Assembly: GCF_000418555.1 (NCBI RefSeq)
Contig: NZ_ATKM01000005.1
Location: 124,001 to 188,000 of the forward strand
Reading direction: 5' to 3'
Length of the DNA: 64,000 nucleotides
From: Pseudomonas sp. P818
GTDB taxonomy: Bacteria > Pseudomonadota > Gammaproteobacteria > Pseudomonadales > Pseudomonadaceae
The notes beneath the pieces are model-generated. The model was not told the DNA's origin. It saw nothing but the letters and a program-made list of their open reading frames with translations, and did not search any database. This document shows positions 33,922 through 42,212 of this stretch, in pieces (position 1 is the stretch's first letter; the number at the start of each line of letters is the position of its first letter). The translations under genes were made by a program, and so were the position numbers.

Positions 33922-35084
33922 TGCGTTTGCTGCACTCGTTTGCGGAACAGGAGAAGCCCGCCGCCGCCCAGCAACAGGGCGAACAGCAGAAGGCGGGCGC
34001 AGTCGGGGGCGATGTCGGCGAGGCTTCCCTGGCCGACCAGCAGGGTCAGAAAGGCGTCCAGCGCCCAGCTCATGGGGGAGACTTCCGCCAATTGACTCAT
34101 GGCCTCGGGCATCACGCTCTTGGGCACCATGATGCCGCCGATTGCGGCGAGGATGATATTGATGCCGCCGCCCAGCAGCAACGCCTGCTCGCCACTGCGC
34201 GCCAGTGAAGCCAGGAACAGGCCGAGGCTGCAGGCCGCCAGGCTCAGGCTCAGTGCGAGCAGCAGGTAGGCCAGCGGGGCGCCCGGCAGGCTCAGACCAC
34301 TGAGACCGAGCAAGGGCAGCACATGCACGCCGATAGCCAGCAGCAGGGCGAACTGCACCAGGTTGATGGCCACGTAGGGCAGCAACTTGCTCATTACGAG
34401 GGTTGTGGGACTGAGCCCCAGCGCGCGGAAACGCAGCAGGGCGCCGCTTTGCTGTTCCCGCTGGAAGCCACCGGCCATTGGCAGCGCGACGAAGAACATG
34501 CCGAAGATCAGCCAGGCCGGCACGCTCAGCTGGCTGGCGTTGGCTCTGCCACTTAGCTCGCCGCTGGCCAGCATCTGCCGTTCGCTGATCTCGCTCTGGG
34601 TGCGCTGGCGAATCAACTGCCAGCGTTGCTCGGTACTCATACCCGCGTCCAGCGCGTCGCTGTCCTCCAGGTAGGCCAGCAGGCGGGTCTGCGCCAGGGC
34701 GATGTTCAGCGCTGCGCGCAGACGCTGGCGGGTCTGGCCATCGGTGCGCGGAGGGAAGCTCAACCTGGGGCCTGTGTGAGGTGTTTCCAGCAAGGTCTCG
34801 GAAAAACTCTCGGCCAGACTGATGCGGGGCAAGGGCTCCTCGCTGCTGGTGAGCAGGTGGCTGCCCGGCAGTTGCTCCTGCAGCGCATGCTGGAAGAACA
34901 CGCTGGCTTCGCTGGCTTGCGCGACCTCCAGCACCAGGCTCAGGGGCGGTGGCTCGTCGCGCAGGTAATTGGACAAGGCTGCCGCCATCAGCACCAGAAA
35001 CAGGATCGGCATGATGAACAGCACGGCCAGCGCATGCGGATCGCGCAGCAGCAGCAGGCATTCCTTGCGGATCAGCGCCAGCAT
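33903..35084 (-). CDS. ABC-2 type transporter permease
   Basis: Integral membrane protein of 393 residues from MLALIRKECLLLLRDP. One N-terminal membrane helix (about 20-40), a large periplasmic loop (about 45-190) and five C-terminal helices (about 200-375, with VPMAGGFQREQQSGALLRFR at the cytoplasmic coupling region). This is the architecture of the ABC2_membrane_3 (YhhJ/LtnG-like) exporters. A GTG at 35093 overlapping the ATPase stop is an alternative start. It pairs with the ATPase gene directly upstream. The cargo is inferred to be the cluster product or its lipid part. Confidence 0.88.
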   Translation of the reverse strand: MLALIRKECLLLLRDPHALAVLFIMPILFLVLMAAALSNYLRDEPPPLSLVLEVAQASEASVFFQHALQEQLPGSHLLTSSEEPLPRISLAESFSETLLETPHTGPRLSFPPRTDGQTRQRLRAALNIALAQTRLLAYLEDSDALDAGMSTEQRWQLIRQRTQSEISERQMLASGELSGRANASQLSVPAWLIFGMFFVALPMAGGFQREQQSGALLRFRALGLSPTTLVMSKLLPYVAINLVQFALLLAIGVHVLPLLGLSGLSLPGAPLAYLLLALSLSLAACSLGLFLASLARSGEQALLLGGGINIILAAIGGIMVPKSVMPEAMSQLAEVSPMSWALDAFLTLLVGQGSLADIAPDCARLLLFALLLGGGGLLLFRKRVQQTQWTTHY

Positions 35085-35089
35085 CGGGC

Positions 35090-35974
35090 TCACAGGCGGC
35101 CTCCGTTGAGGCTCAGGTAGAGCTGCTCCAGTGATGGTCGGCCGAAACGCAGCAGGCTCGGAGGCACCGGCTGCGCGGCGATGAACCGGGTGATCGCCAG
35201 CAACTGCTGAGCGTCCAGGTTGCCGATACGCAGGCCATTGGGCAGGGCCTCCGCCTCCAGATTCAGCTGGCCGAGCAGCGCCTGAAAACCTTCGGGAACC
35301 TGCTCTGGCCACTCCAGCAGCAGGCCGTGGCCACCTTCGAGCAGTTGCTGTTTGTCCACGTCGAGGCGCACCCGGCCTTCGTGCAGCAGCAGGATGCGTC
35401 CGGCGACCCGCTCTACCTCGTCCAGATAGTGGCTGGTGTAGATCACGCCATGGCCTTCGCCGGTCAGGCGCTCGACGGCATCCAGCAACAGCTGCCGGCT
35501 GCTCGCATCGACGCCGACGGTGGCTTCATCGAACAGATACAGGCGCGCAGGCTGGAGCAGGCCGATGGCGAAATTCAGTCGCCTTTGCTCGCCGCCTGAA
35601 AGGCGCGCGGCGCGACGTGAGAGTTTGTCTGCCAGAGCCGTGCTGGCGATGCACAGCTCCAGGCGCTGGCGGCGCTGCGCGCCCTGCAGACGGTAGAGGT
35701 CGGCGAACAGCGCGAGGTTTTCGGCTACCGTCAGCTCGGCATAGAACGCCAGCTGTTGTGGCACCAGTCCGAGGCTGCGCGGACCGTGCCAGTTGATCTC
35801 ACCCTGCTGCACGGCCAGGGTCTCGCTGAGCAGCGCGAGCAGGGTAGTCTTGCCGGCGCCGTTGCTGCCGAGCAGGCCCAGGCACTGGCCCTCCTGCAAT
35901 TGCAGGTCGATATTTTGCAGGGCAAGACTATCTGCCCCCGGATAGCGGAAACTGACGTCGCGTAGTTCAAGCAC
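35090..35974 (-). CDS. ABC transporter ATP-binding protein
   Basis: Cytoplasmic ATPase of 294 residues with Walker A GSNGAGKT (36-43), Q-loop around VPQQ (71-74), signature LSGGEQ (125-130) and Walker B LYLFDE (145-150), plus an H-loop in YTSHYLDE. A C-terminal extension of about 80 residues follows the ATPase core. It overlaps the dehydratase gene upstream by 8 bp and is followed by the permease gene. It belongs to the CcmA/NatA type of multidrug or lipid exporters. Confidence 0.92.
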   Translation of the reverse strand: MLELRDVSFRYPGADSLALQNIDLQLQEGQCLGLLGSNGAGKTTLLALLSETLAVQQGEINWHGPRSLGLVPQQLAFYAELTVAENLALFADLYRLQGAQRRQRLELCIASTALADKLSRRAARLSGGEQRRLNFAIGLLQPARLYLFDEATVGVDASSRQLLLDAVERLTGEGHGVIYTSHYLDEVERVAGRILLLHEGRVRLDVDKQQLLEGGHGLLLEWPEQVPEGFQALLGQLNLEAEALPNGLRIGNLDAQQLLAITRFIAAQPVPPSLLRFGRPSLEQLYLSLNGGRL

Positions 35975-36371
35975 GAACGAGCACCAGCAGCAGTTTGCCG
36001 TCCAGCAGCGGTTGGGTGCCGGCCTGGATGGCGAAGGCGTAGAGCGCCCCGGCAGGGCTCAAGGCTTCCTGCCGGGCGCTGATCAAAAGCGGCTCTTCGC
36101 GCGCTGTGACCGGGTGCAGATTGAGCTGGGAAAGTTTGCCGACCAGGGCCATTTCGATGGCATCCGCTTCGCCGTATAGGGCACCATGTGCCGCGCAAAG
36201 TTGGGCCGCCGCTTCGAACAGCAGGCAGGGAGAGGCATCTTCGCCGAGCTTGTCGAGGTGATGCCAGGCGCTGAGACCGCGGATGCTCTGGGCATCGTGA
36301 TCGACCAATGCATCCAGCCAGAGCGCATCGCCCTGGTGCGGCAGCAGTGTGTGCAGTTGGGTGCGATCCAT
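35967..36371 (-). CDS. Hotdog-fold 3-hydroxyacyl-ACP dehydratase-like protein
   Basis: The 134-residue single hotdog domain has the FabZ/ApeP-type start DRTQLHTLLPHQGDALWLDAL with the His-Gln-Gly position used in catalysis, and LFEAAAQLCAAHGAL on the long central helix. It is the first gene of the six-gene minus operon 36371-32001, which shares a 63-bp divergent upstream region with the methyltransferase-like gene. Together with the extra KS and ACP it forms a second type II fatty acid module. Start chosen at ATG 36371; the open frame beyond it runs into the neighbouring gene. Confidence 0.78.
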   Translation of the reverse strand: MDRTQLHTLLPHQGDALWLDALVDHDAQSIRGLSAWHHLDKLGEDASPCLLFEAAAQLCAAHGALYGEADAIEMALVGKLSQLNLHPVTAREEPLLISARQEALSPAGALYAFAIQAGTQPLLDGKLLLVLVRA

Positions 36372-36434
36372 GGCAAGCGGTCGGTGCGTGTGGGCGACGC
36401 AGTGTAACAGAGGCAGGGATAGAGGGAGGATGGG

Positions 36435-36989
36435 GTGACGATCTGGCAGTGGGTGGCTTTTGTGACGATCAGCGCAGCGCTGGTGGGAATTTCCTGGCGT
36501 ACGCTGGGCAATCCGCGTAGCCACGGGTTTTACCGTTTCCTGGCATGGGAGGCGATGGCGGTGATGCTGGTGCTCAACGCCTCATCCTGGTTTGGAGATC
36601 GGGCTGAGCTGAACCAGCGCATAGCCTGGGTTCTGCTCAGCCTTTCGCTGTTGGTGCTGTTCGCGGGGATCTACCAGATGCGGCGTTTCGGCAAGGCTGG
36701 AGCACAACGCCAGGATGAAGAGTTGTTCGCCTTCGAGCGAACCTCTCAGCTGGTGACGGGCGGCATCTTTCACTACATCCGGCATCCCATGTATTGCTCA
36801 CTGCTGTTGCTGGCGTGGGGCATCGCCTTCAAGCGCATGGACGCGCTGATTCTCTCGCTGGCGCTGCTCTCCAGCGTGTTGCTGTGGTGTTCGGCGCGTT
36901 GCGAGGAGCGCGAGTGCCTGGCCTATTTCGGCGAGGCCTATCGCGACTACATGGCACGTACACGTATGTTCGTGCCGTATGTGTTCTGA
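36435..36989 (+). CDS. Isoprenylcysteine carboxyl methyltransferase-like membrane protein
   Basis: The 184-residue polytopic inner-membrane protein has about five hydrophobic segments and the ICMT/PEMT signature TGGIFHYIRHPMYCSLLLLAWG (about 108-129; RHPMY is the SAM-binding hallmark) and CEERECLAYFGEAYRDYMART near the end. It starts at GTG 36435 behind AGGGAGG. It is the only plus-strand gene between two minus-strand operons of the cluster. It could O-methylate a lipid-soluble product at the membrane (inference). Confidence 0.8.
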   Translation: MTIWQWVAFVTISAALVGISWRTLGNPRSHGFYRFLAWEAMAVMLVLNASSWFGDRAELNQRIAWVLLSLSLLVLFAGIYQMRRFGKAGAQRQDEELFAFERTSQLVTGGIFHYIRHPMYCSLLLLAWGIAFKRMDALILSLALLSSVLLWCSARCEERECLAYFGEAYRDYMARTRMFVPYVF

Positions 36990-36995
36990 GCGGGA

Positions 36996-37586
36996 TCAGT
37001 CTGACGCCTGATTTTCCAGCAGAAGTTTTCGGTAGGCGCGTTGATAGTCCTCGTAACCGAGATGCTGCTGTTGCAGCTCGCGTATCTGCTCATCCAGGCT
37101 CTTGCTTCGCGGTGAAGCGCTTTTGCGTTGCGCCTCTGCGGTGACGGTGGCAGTCAGCTGCACGTTTGCCAGCAACTCGTCGATGACCGGATCGATCTTG
37201 CTCTTGGTTCCCTGCCACTTCATCAGCGATAAACCGCCTTTGCCGCGCAGGTGGTAATTGGCCTTGGCCAGGGTTTGACGACGTGGGCCGAGAATGACTA
37301 TTTCGGCAGTAGACAGGTAGGGCGCCATGTCCCATGAGCGGCGGGCTGTGTAGGTCACCACATAGGGACACTGCTCGCGGGGGATCTTCGCGTACAGCTG
37401 CGTCTCGATGCCATGACGGGCGAAGCCCTGCTGCAGCACGGGTACGAAATCACTGACCTGCACCTTTGGGTTCTCCTCGATGCACATCTGGTCCGCTGCG
37501 CTTTGCAGTGGGGTGACTTGCGTGGCGGTGCAGCCGACCAGCACGGTGGCGGCGAGTAAGGGCAGGCAGGAGCGAACAGGCGACAT
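36996..37586 (-). CDS. Sbal_3080-family lipoprotein
   Basis: The 196-residue lipoprotein has a signal peptide with lipobox LVGC (Cys at about 19) and the motif QVSDFVPVLQQGFARHGIET characteristic of the Sbal_3080 lipoprotein family. VVTYTARRSWDMAPYLSTAEIVI and a charged, coiled-coil-like C-terminus (LDEQIRELQQQHLGYEDYQRA) follow. It is the last gene of the APE minus-strand run and faces the methyltransferase-like gene. Function unknown; such lipoproteins recur at the ends of APE clusters. Confidence 0.75.
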   Translation of the reverse strand: MSPVRSCLPLLAATVLVGCTATQVTPLQSAADQMCIEENPKVQVSDFVPVLQQGFARHGIETQLYAKIPREQCPYVVTYTARRSWDMAPYLSTAEIVILGPRRQTLAKANYHLRGKGGLSLMKWQGTKSKIDPVIDELLANVQLTATVTAEAQRKSASPRSKSLDEQIRELQQQHLGYEDYQRAYRKLLLENQASD

Positions 37587-37610
37587 GGTCAATGGTCTTC
37601 CTTGGATAAA

Positions 37611-37637
37611 CCAAGGCCACCGTTGCGGTGGCCTTGG
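37611..37637 (-). terminator. Hairpin between the two small secreted-protein genes
   Basis: Perfect 12-bp stem CCAAGGCCACCG / CGGTGGCCTTGG with a 3-nt loop, followed on the minus strand by TTTAT. It lies 15 bp after the stop of the gene at 37652 and may separate the last lipoprotein gene from the operon. Confidence 0.7.
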
Positions 37638-37651
37638 CTGCGGGGCGGTGA

Positions 37652-38092
37652 TTACTTCACCTTGGCGTATTTGGCCTTCAGTGCAACGCCGGCCATGATG
37701 GCGCCAGCGTGGCATTCGTATTTGCTGTCGTCGCGGTATTCCTTGTTCTTGTAATTGCTCGCCAGGTCGACCACGGCGTTGGCACCGGCGGCCTTGGCGG
37801 CGTTCTGCAGCTTGATCAGGGCCGATTGCAGCACCCAGCTGCAGGCTTCCTCATCGCTCTTGTTGAAGGCATTGGTCTTCTGGCTGGTGGTGACGTTGGC
37901 GTTGATGATCTGCGCGCCAGCCGGGATCTTGTTCAGGTAGAACTTCACCGAACCATCGAGACGGCCAGCCTGGGTGGCTTCGTTCACCACGGACTGGAAG
38001 TCGAGGAAGTGCGCGGTATCACGGGCCTGGCTGAGGCCGGGCAGAAGGCTGGCGCAGAAGGCGGTGGCGATCCAGTACTTGTGTTTCATCAA
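37652..38092 (-). CDS. Small exported protein (often mislabelled 'excinuclease')
   Basis: The 146-residue protein has a signal peptide (MMKHKYWIATAFCASLLPGLSQA, cleavage about 23). The mature part SWVLQSALIKLQNAAKAAGANAVVDL (about 85-110) is the conserved core of a YbjQ-like domain, and it has Cys pairs (Cys84, Cys127). Databases often call this family 'excinuclease ATPase subunit', but there is no ATPase or nuclease motif here. It is periplasmic. It is found among the small genes after apeR. Function unknown. Confidence 0.7.
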   Translation of the reverse strand: MMKHKYWIATAFCASLLPGLSQARDTAHFLDFQSVVNEATQAGRLDGSVKFYLNKIPAGAQIINANVTTSQKTNAFNKSDEEACSWVLQSALIKLQNAAKAAGANAVVDLASNYKNKEYRDDSKYECHAGAIMAGVALKAKYAKVK

Positions 38093-38161
38093 GCTCTCTC
38101 CTTGGTGATGTGGGTGCCTGCAAATTGCTGCGCTCGGCCATGCAGCTTTGCAGACATCCTC

Positions 38162-38584
38162 TTATTGCAACGAACCGGTAAGGTTTTGTGCGATGCGGAC
38201 TTCCTGCAGGATCACCCGATTGAGCTTCTTCACCAGCGCGTTGTAACGCTTGTGAATCTTGCCATCCGCGTAGTCCAGATCGTGGCTGTCACGATAGCGG
38301 ATGTCATAGCGTCCGCCAGCGTAGTCGATGGTAATGGAGGCGCTGTGCTGGCGGAAGTCGATACGCGCCAGGATGCGATTGGCCTCTTCTTCTTCCAGGG
38401 TCCACTTGGCCCGTGTCAGGGCGCGGATCAGCGGTTCGCGCAGCTGCTCGTCGCTCAGTGTGGTCGTGGCGGGCAGCTGCTGATGAACGGTCATGATCGG
38501 TTGCACGCGGCTGCAGGCCGCGAGCCCCACCAGCATCAGGACGAACAGAAAACGGGGAAGGGTTCGCGTAGTCATCAGTTTCAT
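38162..38584 (-). CDS. Small lipoprotein after apeR
   Basis: The 140-residue protein has a signal peptide and lipobox LAAC (FLFVLMLVGLAACSR, Cys about 22). The domain contains DEQLREPLIRALTRAKWTLEEEE and YDIRYRDSHDLDYADGKIHKRYN, which resembles small outer-membrane lipoproteins of APE clusters. The start ATG at 38582-38584 overlaps the apeR stop (ATGA). An alternative start four codons later (38575) is possible. Function unknown; it may help outer-membrane placement of the pigment. Confidence 0.7.
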   Translation of the reverse strand: MKLMTTRTLPRFLFVLMLVGLAACSRVQPIMTVHQQLPATTTLSDEQLREPLIRALTRAKWTLEEEEANRILARIDFRQHSASITIDYAGGRYDIRYRDSHDLDYADGKIHKRYNALVKKLNRVILQEVRIAQNLTGSLQ

Positions 38585-39813
38585 GCTTGGCGCCAGCGTT
38601 TGAAGATCAGGGAAGTGTTCACGCCACCGAAGGCGAAGTTGTTGTTCATCACGTACTCGTGGCTCATGTTGCGGAACTCGCCGCACAGATAGTCCAGCTC
38701 GCCGCAGGCCGGGTCGATGTGATCGAGGTTGAGCGTGTGCGCATAGCTGTCGGAGTTCATCATCTCGATACTGAACCAGGACTCCAGTGCGCCGCAGGCA
38801 CCCAGGGTGTGGCCGAAATAGCTCTTCTGCGAGCTGATCGGCATGCGCGGGCCGAACAGGCTGCTGGTGGCCAGGGTCTCGGCGACGTCGCCTTGTTCGG
38901 TAGCGGTGCCATGGCCGTTGACGTAACCGATTGCCGAGGGCTCCAGGCCGGCGTCATCGAGTGCCAGCTGCATGGCGCCGCGCATGGTTTCCTGCACCGG
39001 CTTGGTAGCGTGCTGGCCGTCGGAGTTGCAGCCGAAACCGACGATCTCGGCATGGATGGTGGCGCCGCGGGCGAGTGCATGCTCCAGCTCCTCGAGCACC
39101 AGGATGCCGGCGCCCTCGCCGATTACCAGGCCGTCACGGCCGCTGTCGTAAGGGCGCGGGCTGGTGTGCGGGGCGTCGTTCTTCAGGCTGGTGGCGTAGA
39201 GCGCGTCGAACACCATGGCTTCGGTCGGGCACAGCTCCTCGGCGCCACCGGCGAGCATCATCTTCAGGCGACCGAACTTGATCGCCTCGTAGGCGTAACC
39301 GATGCCCTGGCTGCCACTGGTGCAGGCGCTGGAGGTGGGGATCAGGCGGCCCTTGAGGCCGAAGAAGATGCTGATGTTGGCCGCCGTGGTGTGCGGCATC
39401 ATGCGGATGTAGGAGTTGGCGTTGAGACCGTCGGCCACCGAGTTCAGCAGCATGTTGCCGAAGGCCTTGACCTCCTCGGTGCTGCCGGTGGACGAGCCAC
39501 AGGCCACGCCCATGCGGCCGTCGGCGATGCACGGGTCGCCGAGCAGGCCGGCGTGCTCCAGGGCGCGTTCGGCGGCATATACGGCCAGCTTGGACACCCG
39601 GCCCATGCTGCGGGTCTGCTTGCGGTTCCAGTGCTTGGGCTGGACGAAATCGTCCACCGGGCCACCCAGGCGGGTGTTCAGCTCGGTGAAGCGATCCCAT
39701 TCGTCCATGCGCCGGATACCACTCTTGCCGGCCTTGAACGCGGCCGAGATGGTTGGCCAGTCGCTACCCAGGGAGGTGATACCGGCCATACCGGTGACGA
39801 CTACACGCTTCAT
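38581..39813 (-). CDS. apeR: Aryl polyene ketosynthase (ApeR-like KS)
   Basis: FabF-like condensing enzyme of 410 residues with an intact triad: Cys164 (SSACTSGSQG), His301 (YVNGHGTATEQGD) and His335 (SYFGHTLGACG). Start MKRVVVTGMAGITSLGSDWP. In characterised aryl polyene pathways one KS pairs with a chain-length factor and another acts alone; gene order (O-P-Q-R) makes this the R enzyme, probably providing early chain units. It overlaps apeQ by one base and the lipoprotein gene by 4 bp. Confidence 0.88.
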   Translation of the reverse strand: MKRVVVTGMAGITSLGSDWPTISAAFKAGKSGIRRMDEWDRFTELNTRLGGPVDDFVQPKHWNRKQTRSMGRVSKLAVYAAERALEHAGLLGDPCIADGRMGVACGSSTGSTEEVKAFGNMLLNSVADGLNANSYIRMMPHTTAANISIFFGLKGRLIPTSSACTSGSQGIGYAYEAIKFGRLKMMLAGGAEELCPTEAMVFDALYATSLKNDAPHTSPRPYDSGRDGLVIGEGAGILVLEELEHALARGATIHAEIVGFGCNSDGQHATKPVQETMRGAMQLALDDAGLEPSAIGYVNGHGTATEQGDVAETLATSSLFGPRMPISSQKSYFGHTLGACGALESWFSIEMMNSDSYAHTLNLDHIDPACGELDYLCGEFRNMSHEYVMNNNFAFGGVNTSLIFKRWRQA

Positions 39814-40556
39814 CAGCACAGACCGCCATTCACTGCGAGAACCTGACGGGTAATGTACGCCGCTTCGCTGGACATCAGGAAGTTCACCGCACCAGCGACT
39901 TCCTCCGGTGTGCCCATACGCGCCGCCGGAATCATCTTGAGGATCTCTTCGACCGGTACCAGTTCGTCGATAATCTCGGTATCGATCAGGCCGGGTGCCA
40001 CGCAGTTCACCGTGATCTTGCGTTTGGCCAGCTCGATCGCCAGGGCCTTGGCGGCGCCGATCACGCCGGCCTTGGAGGCGCTGTAGTTGACCTGACCACG
40101 GTTGCCGACCAGCCCCGACACCGAGGTGATGCAGACGATGCGCCCAGGCGCGCGACGGCGAATCATCGGCATGGTCAGCGGGTGCAGCACGTTGTAGAAA
40201 CCGTCCAGGTTGGTGCGCAGCACCTGGTCCCAGTCGTCTTCGGAGAGGGCCGGGAAGGCACCATCGCGGGTCAGGCCGGCGTTGCACACCACGCCGTAGT
40301 AGGCGCCGTGCTGCTCGACATCGGCCTCCAGCGCTTCGCGGCAGGCCGCGCGGTCGGATACGTCGAACTGCAGGATGCGCGCCTGGCGTCCCAGTTCGGC
40401 GATCTGCGCCTGCACGGCTTCGGCCTCATCGCGGCGTGAACGGCAGTGCAGGACGATGTCATGGCCCGAGCGCGCCAGGCGCAAGGCGATGGCGCGGCCG
40501 ATACCACGGCTGGAGCCGGTGACCAGAACGGTGGCGGCAGAAGTATTTTCAGTCAT
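39813..40556 (-). CDS. apeQ: 3-oxoacyl-ACP reductase (ApeQ-like, FabG family)
   Basis: Short-chain dehydrogenase of 247 residues. NADPH-binding TGSSRGIGRAIALRLAR (about 12-28), catalytic Ser-Tyr-Lys in SVSGLVGNRGQVNYSASKAG (about 144-163) and CVAPGLIDTEI (about 186-196) are intact. It reduces the beta-keto group in each polyene extension cycle. The downstream neighbour is apeR; the upstream ATG at 40556 overlaps the end of the dehydratase gene by 8 bp. Confidence 0.9.
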   Translation of the reverse strand: MTENTSAATVLVTGSSRGIGRAIALRLARSGHDIVLHCRSRRDEAEAVQAQIAELGRQARILQFDVSDRAACREALEADVEQHGAYYGVVCNAGLTRDGAFPALSEDDWDQVLRTNLDGFYNVLHPLTMPMIRRRAPGRIVCITSVSGLVGNRGQVNYSASKAGVIGAAKALAIELAKRKITVNCVAPGLIDTEIIDELVPVEEILKMIPAARMGTPEEVAGAVNFLMSSEAAYITRQVLAVNGGLC

Positions 40557-41013
40557 GGGATTGTTCTTGCGATTCTTGAAGATAGACCGCCGGTTGCGGC
40601 GGGCGGAATACATTGAGGCGGGCTTCGGCCTGGATGCCGGGGCCTGTCAGGTGGCATTCGAACACGCCCATGCCGTTGTCGTCCTGTAGCGAGCACTGAG
40701 CGCGGATGTGCAGTTCGCTGCCGGCCGGGAAGTGCTCGACGTTGCAATTGTACTTGCGTGTGCCGAGCAGAAAGCCCAGCTCCACCGGCAGGCCGGCACG
40801 TTTGGCCTGGACGCCGGCGAAGGCGGCGATGGCCTGCGCCATCAGCTCGATGCCGGTCCAGGCCGGCAGGTGGCCGTCGGCGTCGCTGAGCAGGCCGTGC
40901 GGGCGTACGACGAGGCGCACCTCGATCGCTTCCGTGTCGCAGCTCAGGACTTCGTCGAGCAGCACCATGTTGCCGGCATGAGGCACCAGTTCGGCGACGG
41001 GCCACAGCTTCAT
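40549..41013 (-). CDS. apeP: 3-hydroxyacyl-ACP dehydratase (ApeP-like)
   Basis: The 154-residue hotdog protein has PHAGNMVLLDEVLSCD (about 11-26; the His is the catalytic position), PAWTGIELMAQAIAAFAG on the central helix (about 50-67) and GFLLGTRKYNCNVEHFPAG. This is the ApeP type, which works with the ApeI hotdog domain as a hetero-oligomeric dehydratase in aryl polyene synthesis. It overlaps apeO and apeQ at its ends by 4 and 8 bp. Confidence 0.88.
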   Translation of the reverse strand: MKLWPVAELVPHAGNMVLLDEVLSCDTEAIEVRLVVRPHGLLSDADGHLPAWTGIELMAQAIAAFAGVQAKRAGLPVELGFLLGTRKYNCNVEHFPAGSELHIRAQCSLQDDNGMGVFECHLTGPGIQAEARLNVFRPPQPAVYLQESQEQSHD

Positions 41014-42212
41014 GGCGCGTCCCCCAGAATCAGGGCGACATTGTTGCCGCCAAAGGCGAAGGAGTTGCTCATCAGGTGGCGGCCCTGGCTACGAGGTAGC
41101 CGGGCCCCGGCCTGGACGAGTTCGATCGGGGCCAGTTCGGGATCGCGCTGCCCGTCCCAGAGGTGCGGCGGCAGCAGGCCGTCACGGTTGTAGTCGCTCA
41201 GGGTCAGCCAGCAGAAGGCCGCCTCCAGCGCACCTGCTGCGCCCAGGGTGTGGCCGGTCATGGGCTTGCTCGATGAGCAGGGCAGGCCGTTGGGGAACAG
41301 GCCATGCACGGCCTTGCTCTCCATCGAGTCGTTATGCCGGGTGGCAGTGCCATGCAGGTTGAGGTAGTCGATCCGATCCGGCGTCAGGCCAGCATTGGCG
41401 AGGGCCTTTTCCATCGCGTTGCGTGCGCCGAGACCGTCCGGGTGCGGGGCGGAGATATGGTGGGCGTCGGAGCTGGCGCCGCCACCGAGAAAGGCGATGG
41501 GCGCGGGCTCACGCGTCATCAGGAAGAGGACCGCGGCTTCGCCGATATTGATGCCGTTGCGGTTCACCGAGAACGGATTGCAGGGCTCGGCGGATACCGC
41601 CTCCAGCGATGAGAAACCATTGAGCGTCAGGCGGCACAGACTGTCCACACCGCCGCAGATCACCGCGTCGCACAGTCCCATGCGCAGCAGGCGATGGGCG
41701 CTGAGCAGGGCGCGGGCGCTGGAGGTGCAGGCCGTGGACTGGCAGTACACCGGCCCGCCAAGCTTCAGCCAGTCCGCCAGGAAATTCGCTGGCGCGGCCA
41801 TCTCCTGCTGAGCGTAATGGTAGTCGGCAGGCAGCTCGCCTTCGCTGAGATGGCGTCCGATGTGGTCGCCTGCTTCGCGAATGCCCGAGGTGCTGGTGCC
41901 CAGCACCAAGCCGACGCGATGAGCGCCATGGCAGGCGATGGCCGCCCGCAGCTCGGGTTCGATCTGCAGCGCCGCAGCCAGCAGCAGCTGGTTGTTGCGG
42001 CTGTGCGAACGCTCGAAGCCGGGCGGCATGGCCGGCAGCTCGGCATGCACGGCGCCGACCGTCAGGCTGCGCTCCCTGACCCAGCCCTCTTCGGCACGCA
42101 TGCCCGAGGCGTCGCCGGCGAACAGCGCATCGGCCACGGCCTGCTTGCCTTCGCCGAGGGCACAGAGCAGGCCGAGCGCATTGAGGTAGCCAGGGATGGG
42201 GGCGCGGGACAT
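41010..42212 (-). CDS. apeO: Aryl polyene ketosynthase (ApeO-like KS)
   Basis: Condensing enzyme of 400 residues with Cys162 (QSTACTSSARA), His287 (YLNLHGTATRHND) and His321 (PMTGHTLGAAG). In the characterised system ApeO forms a KS-CLF heterodimer with ApeC, whose gene is the first of this operon. The start MSRAPIPGYLNALGLL is chosen over an upstream ORF extension that overlaps the DUF3261 gene. It overlaps the lipoprotein gene by one base. Confidence 0.87.
   Translation of the reverse strand: MSRAPIPGYLNALGLLCALGEGKQAVADALFAGDASGMRAEEGWVRERSLTVGAVHAELPAMPPGFERSHSRNNQLLLAAALQIEPELRAAIACHGAHRVGLVLGTSTSGIREAGDHIGRHLSEGELPADYHYAQQEMAAPANFLADWLKLGGPVYCQSTACTSSARALLSAHRLLRMGLCDAVICGGVDSLCRLTLNGFSSLEAVSAEPCNPFSVNRNGINIGEAAVLFLMTREPAPIAFLGGGASSDAHHISAPHPDGLGARNAMEKALANAGLTPDRIDYLNLHGTATRHNDSMESKAVHGLFPNGLPCSSSKPMTGHTLGAAGALEAAFCWLTLSDYNRDGLLPPHLWDGQRDPELAPIELVQAGARLPRSQGRHLMSNSFAFGGNNVALILGDAP

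Noticed and set aside
33922-35061. N-terminal extension of the ACP frame through the permease gene.
   Set aside because: Only the last 88 codons are ACP; the rest is an Ala/Gly/Arg-rich shadow of the permease.
37652-38092. Excinuclease ATPase subunit.
   Set aside because: No Walker motif or UvrA-like zinc fingers; a signal peptide indicates export.
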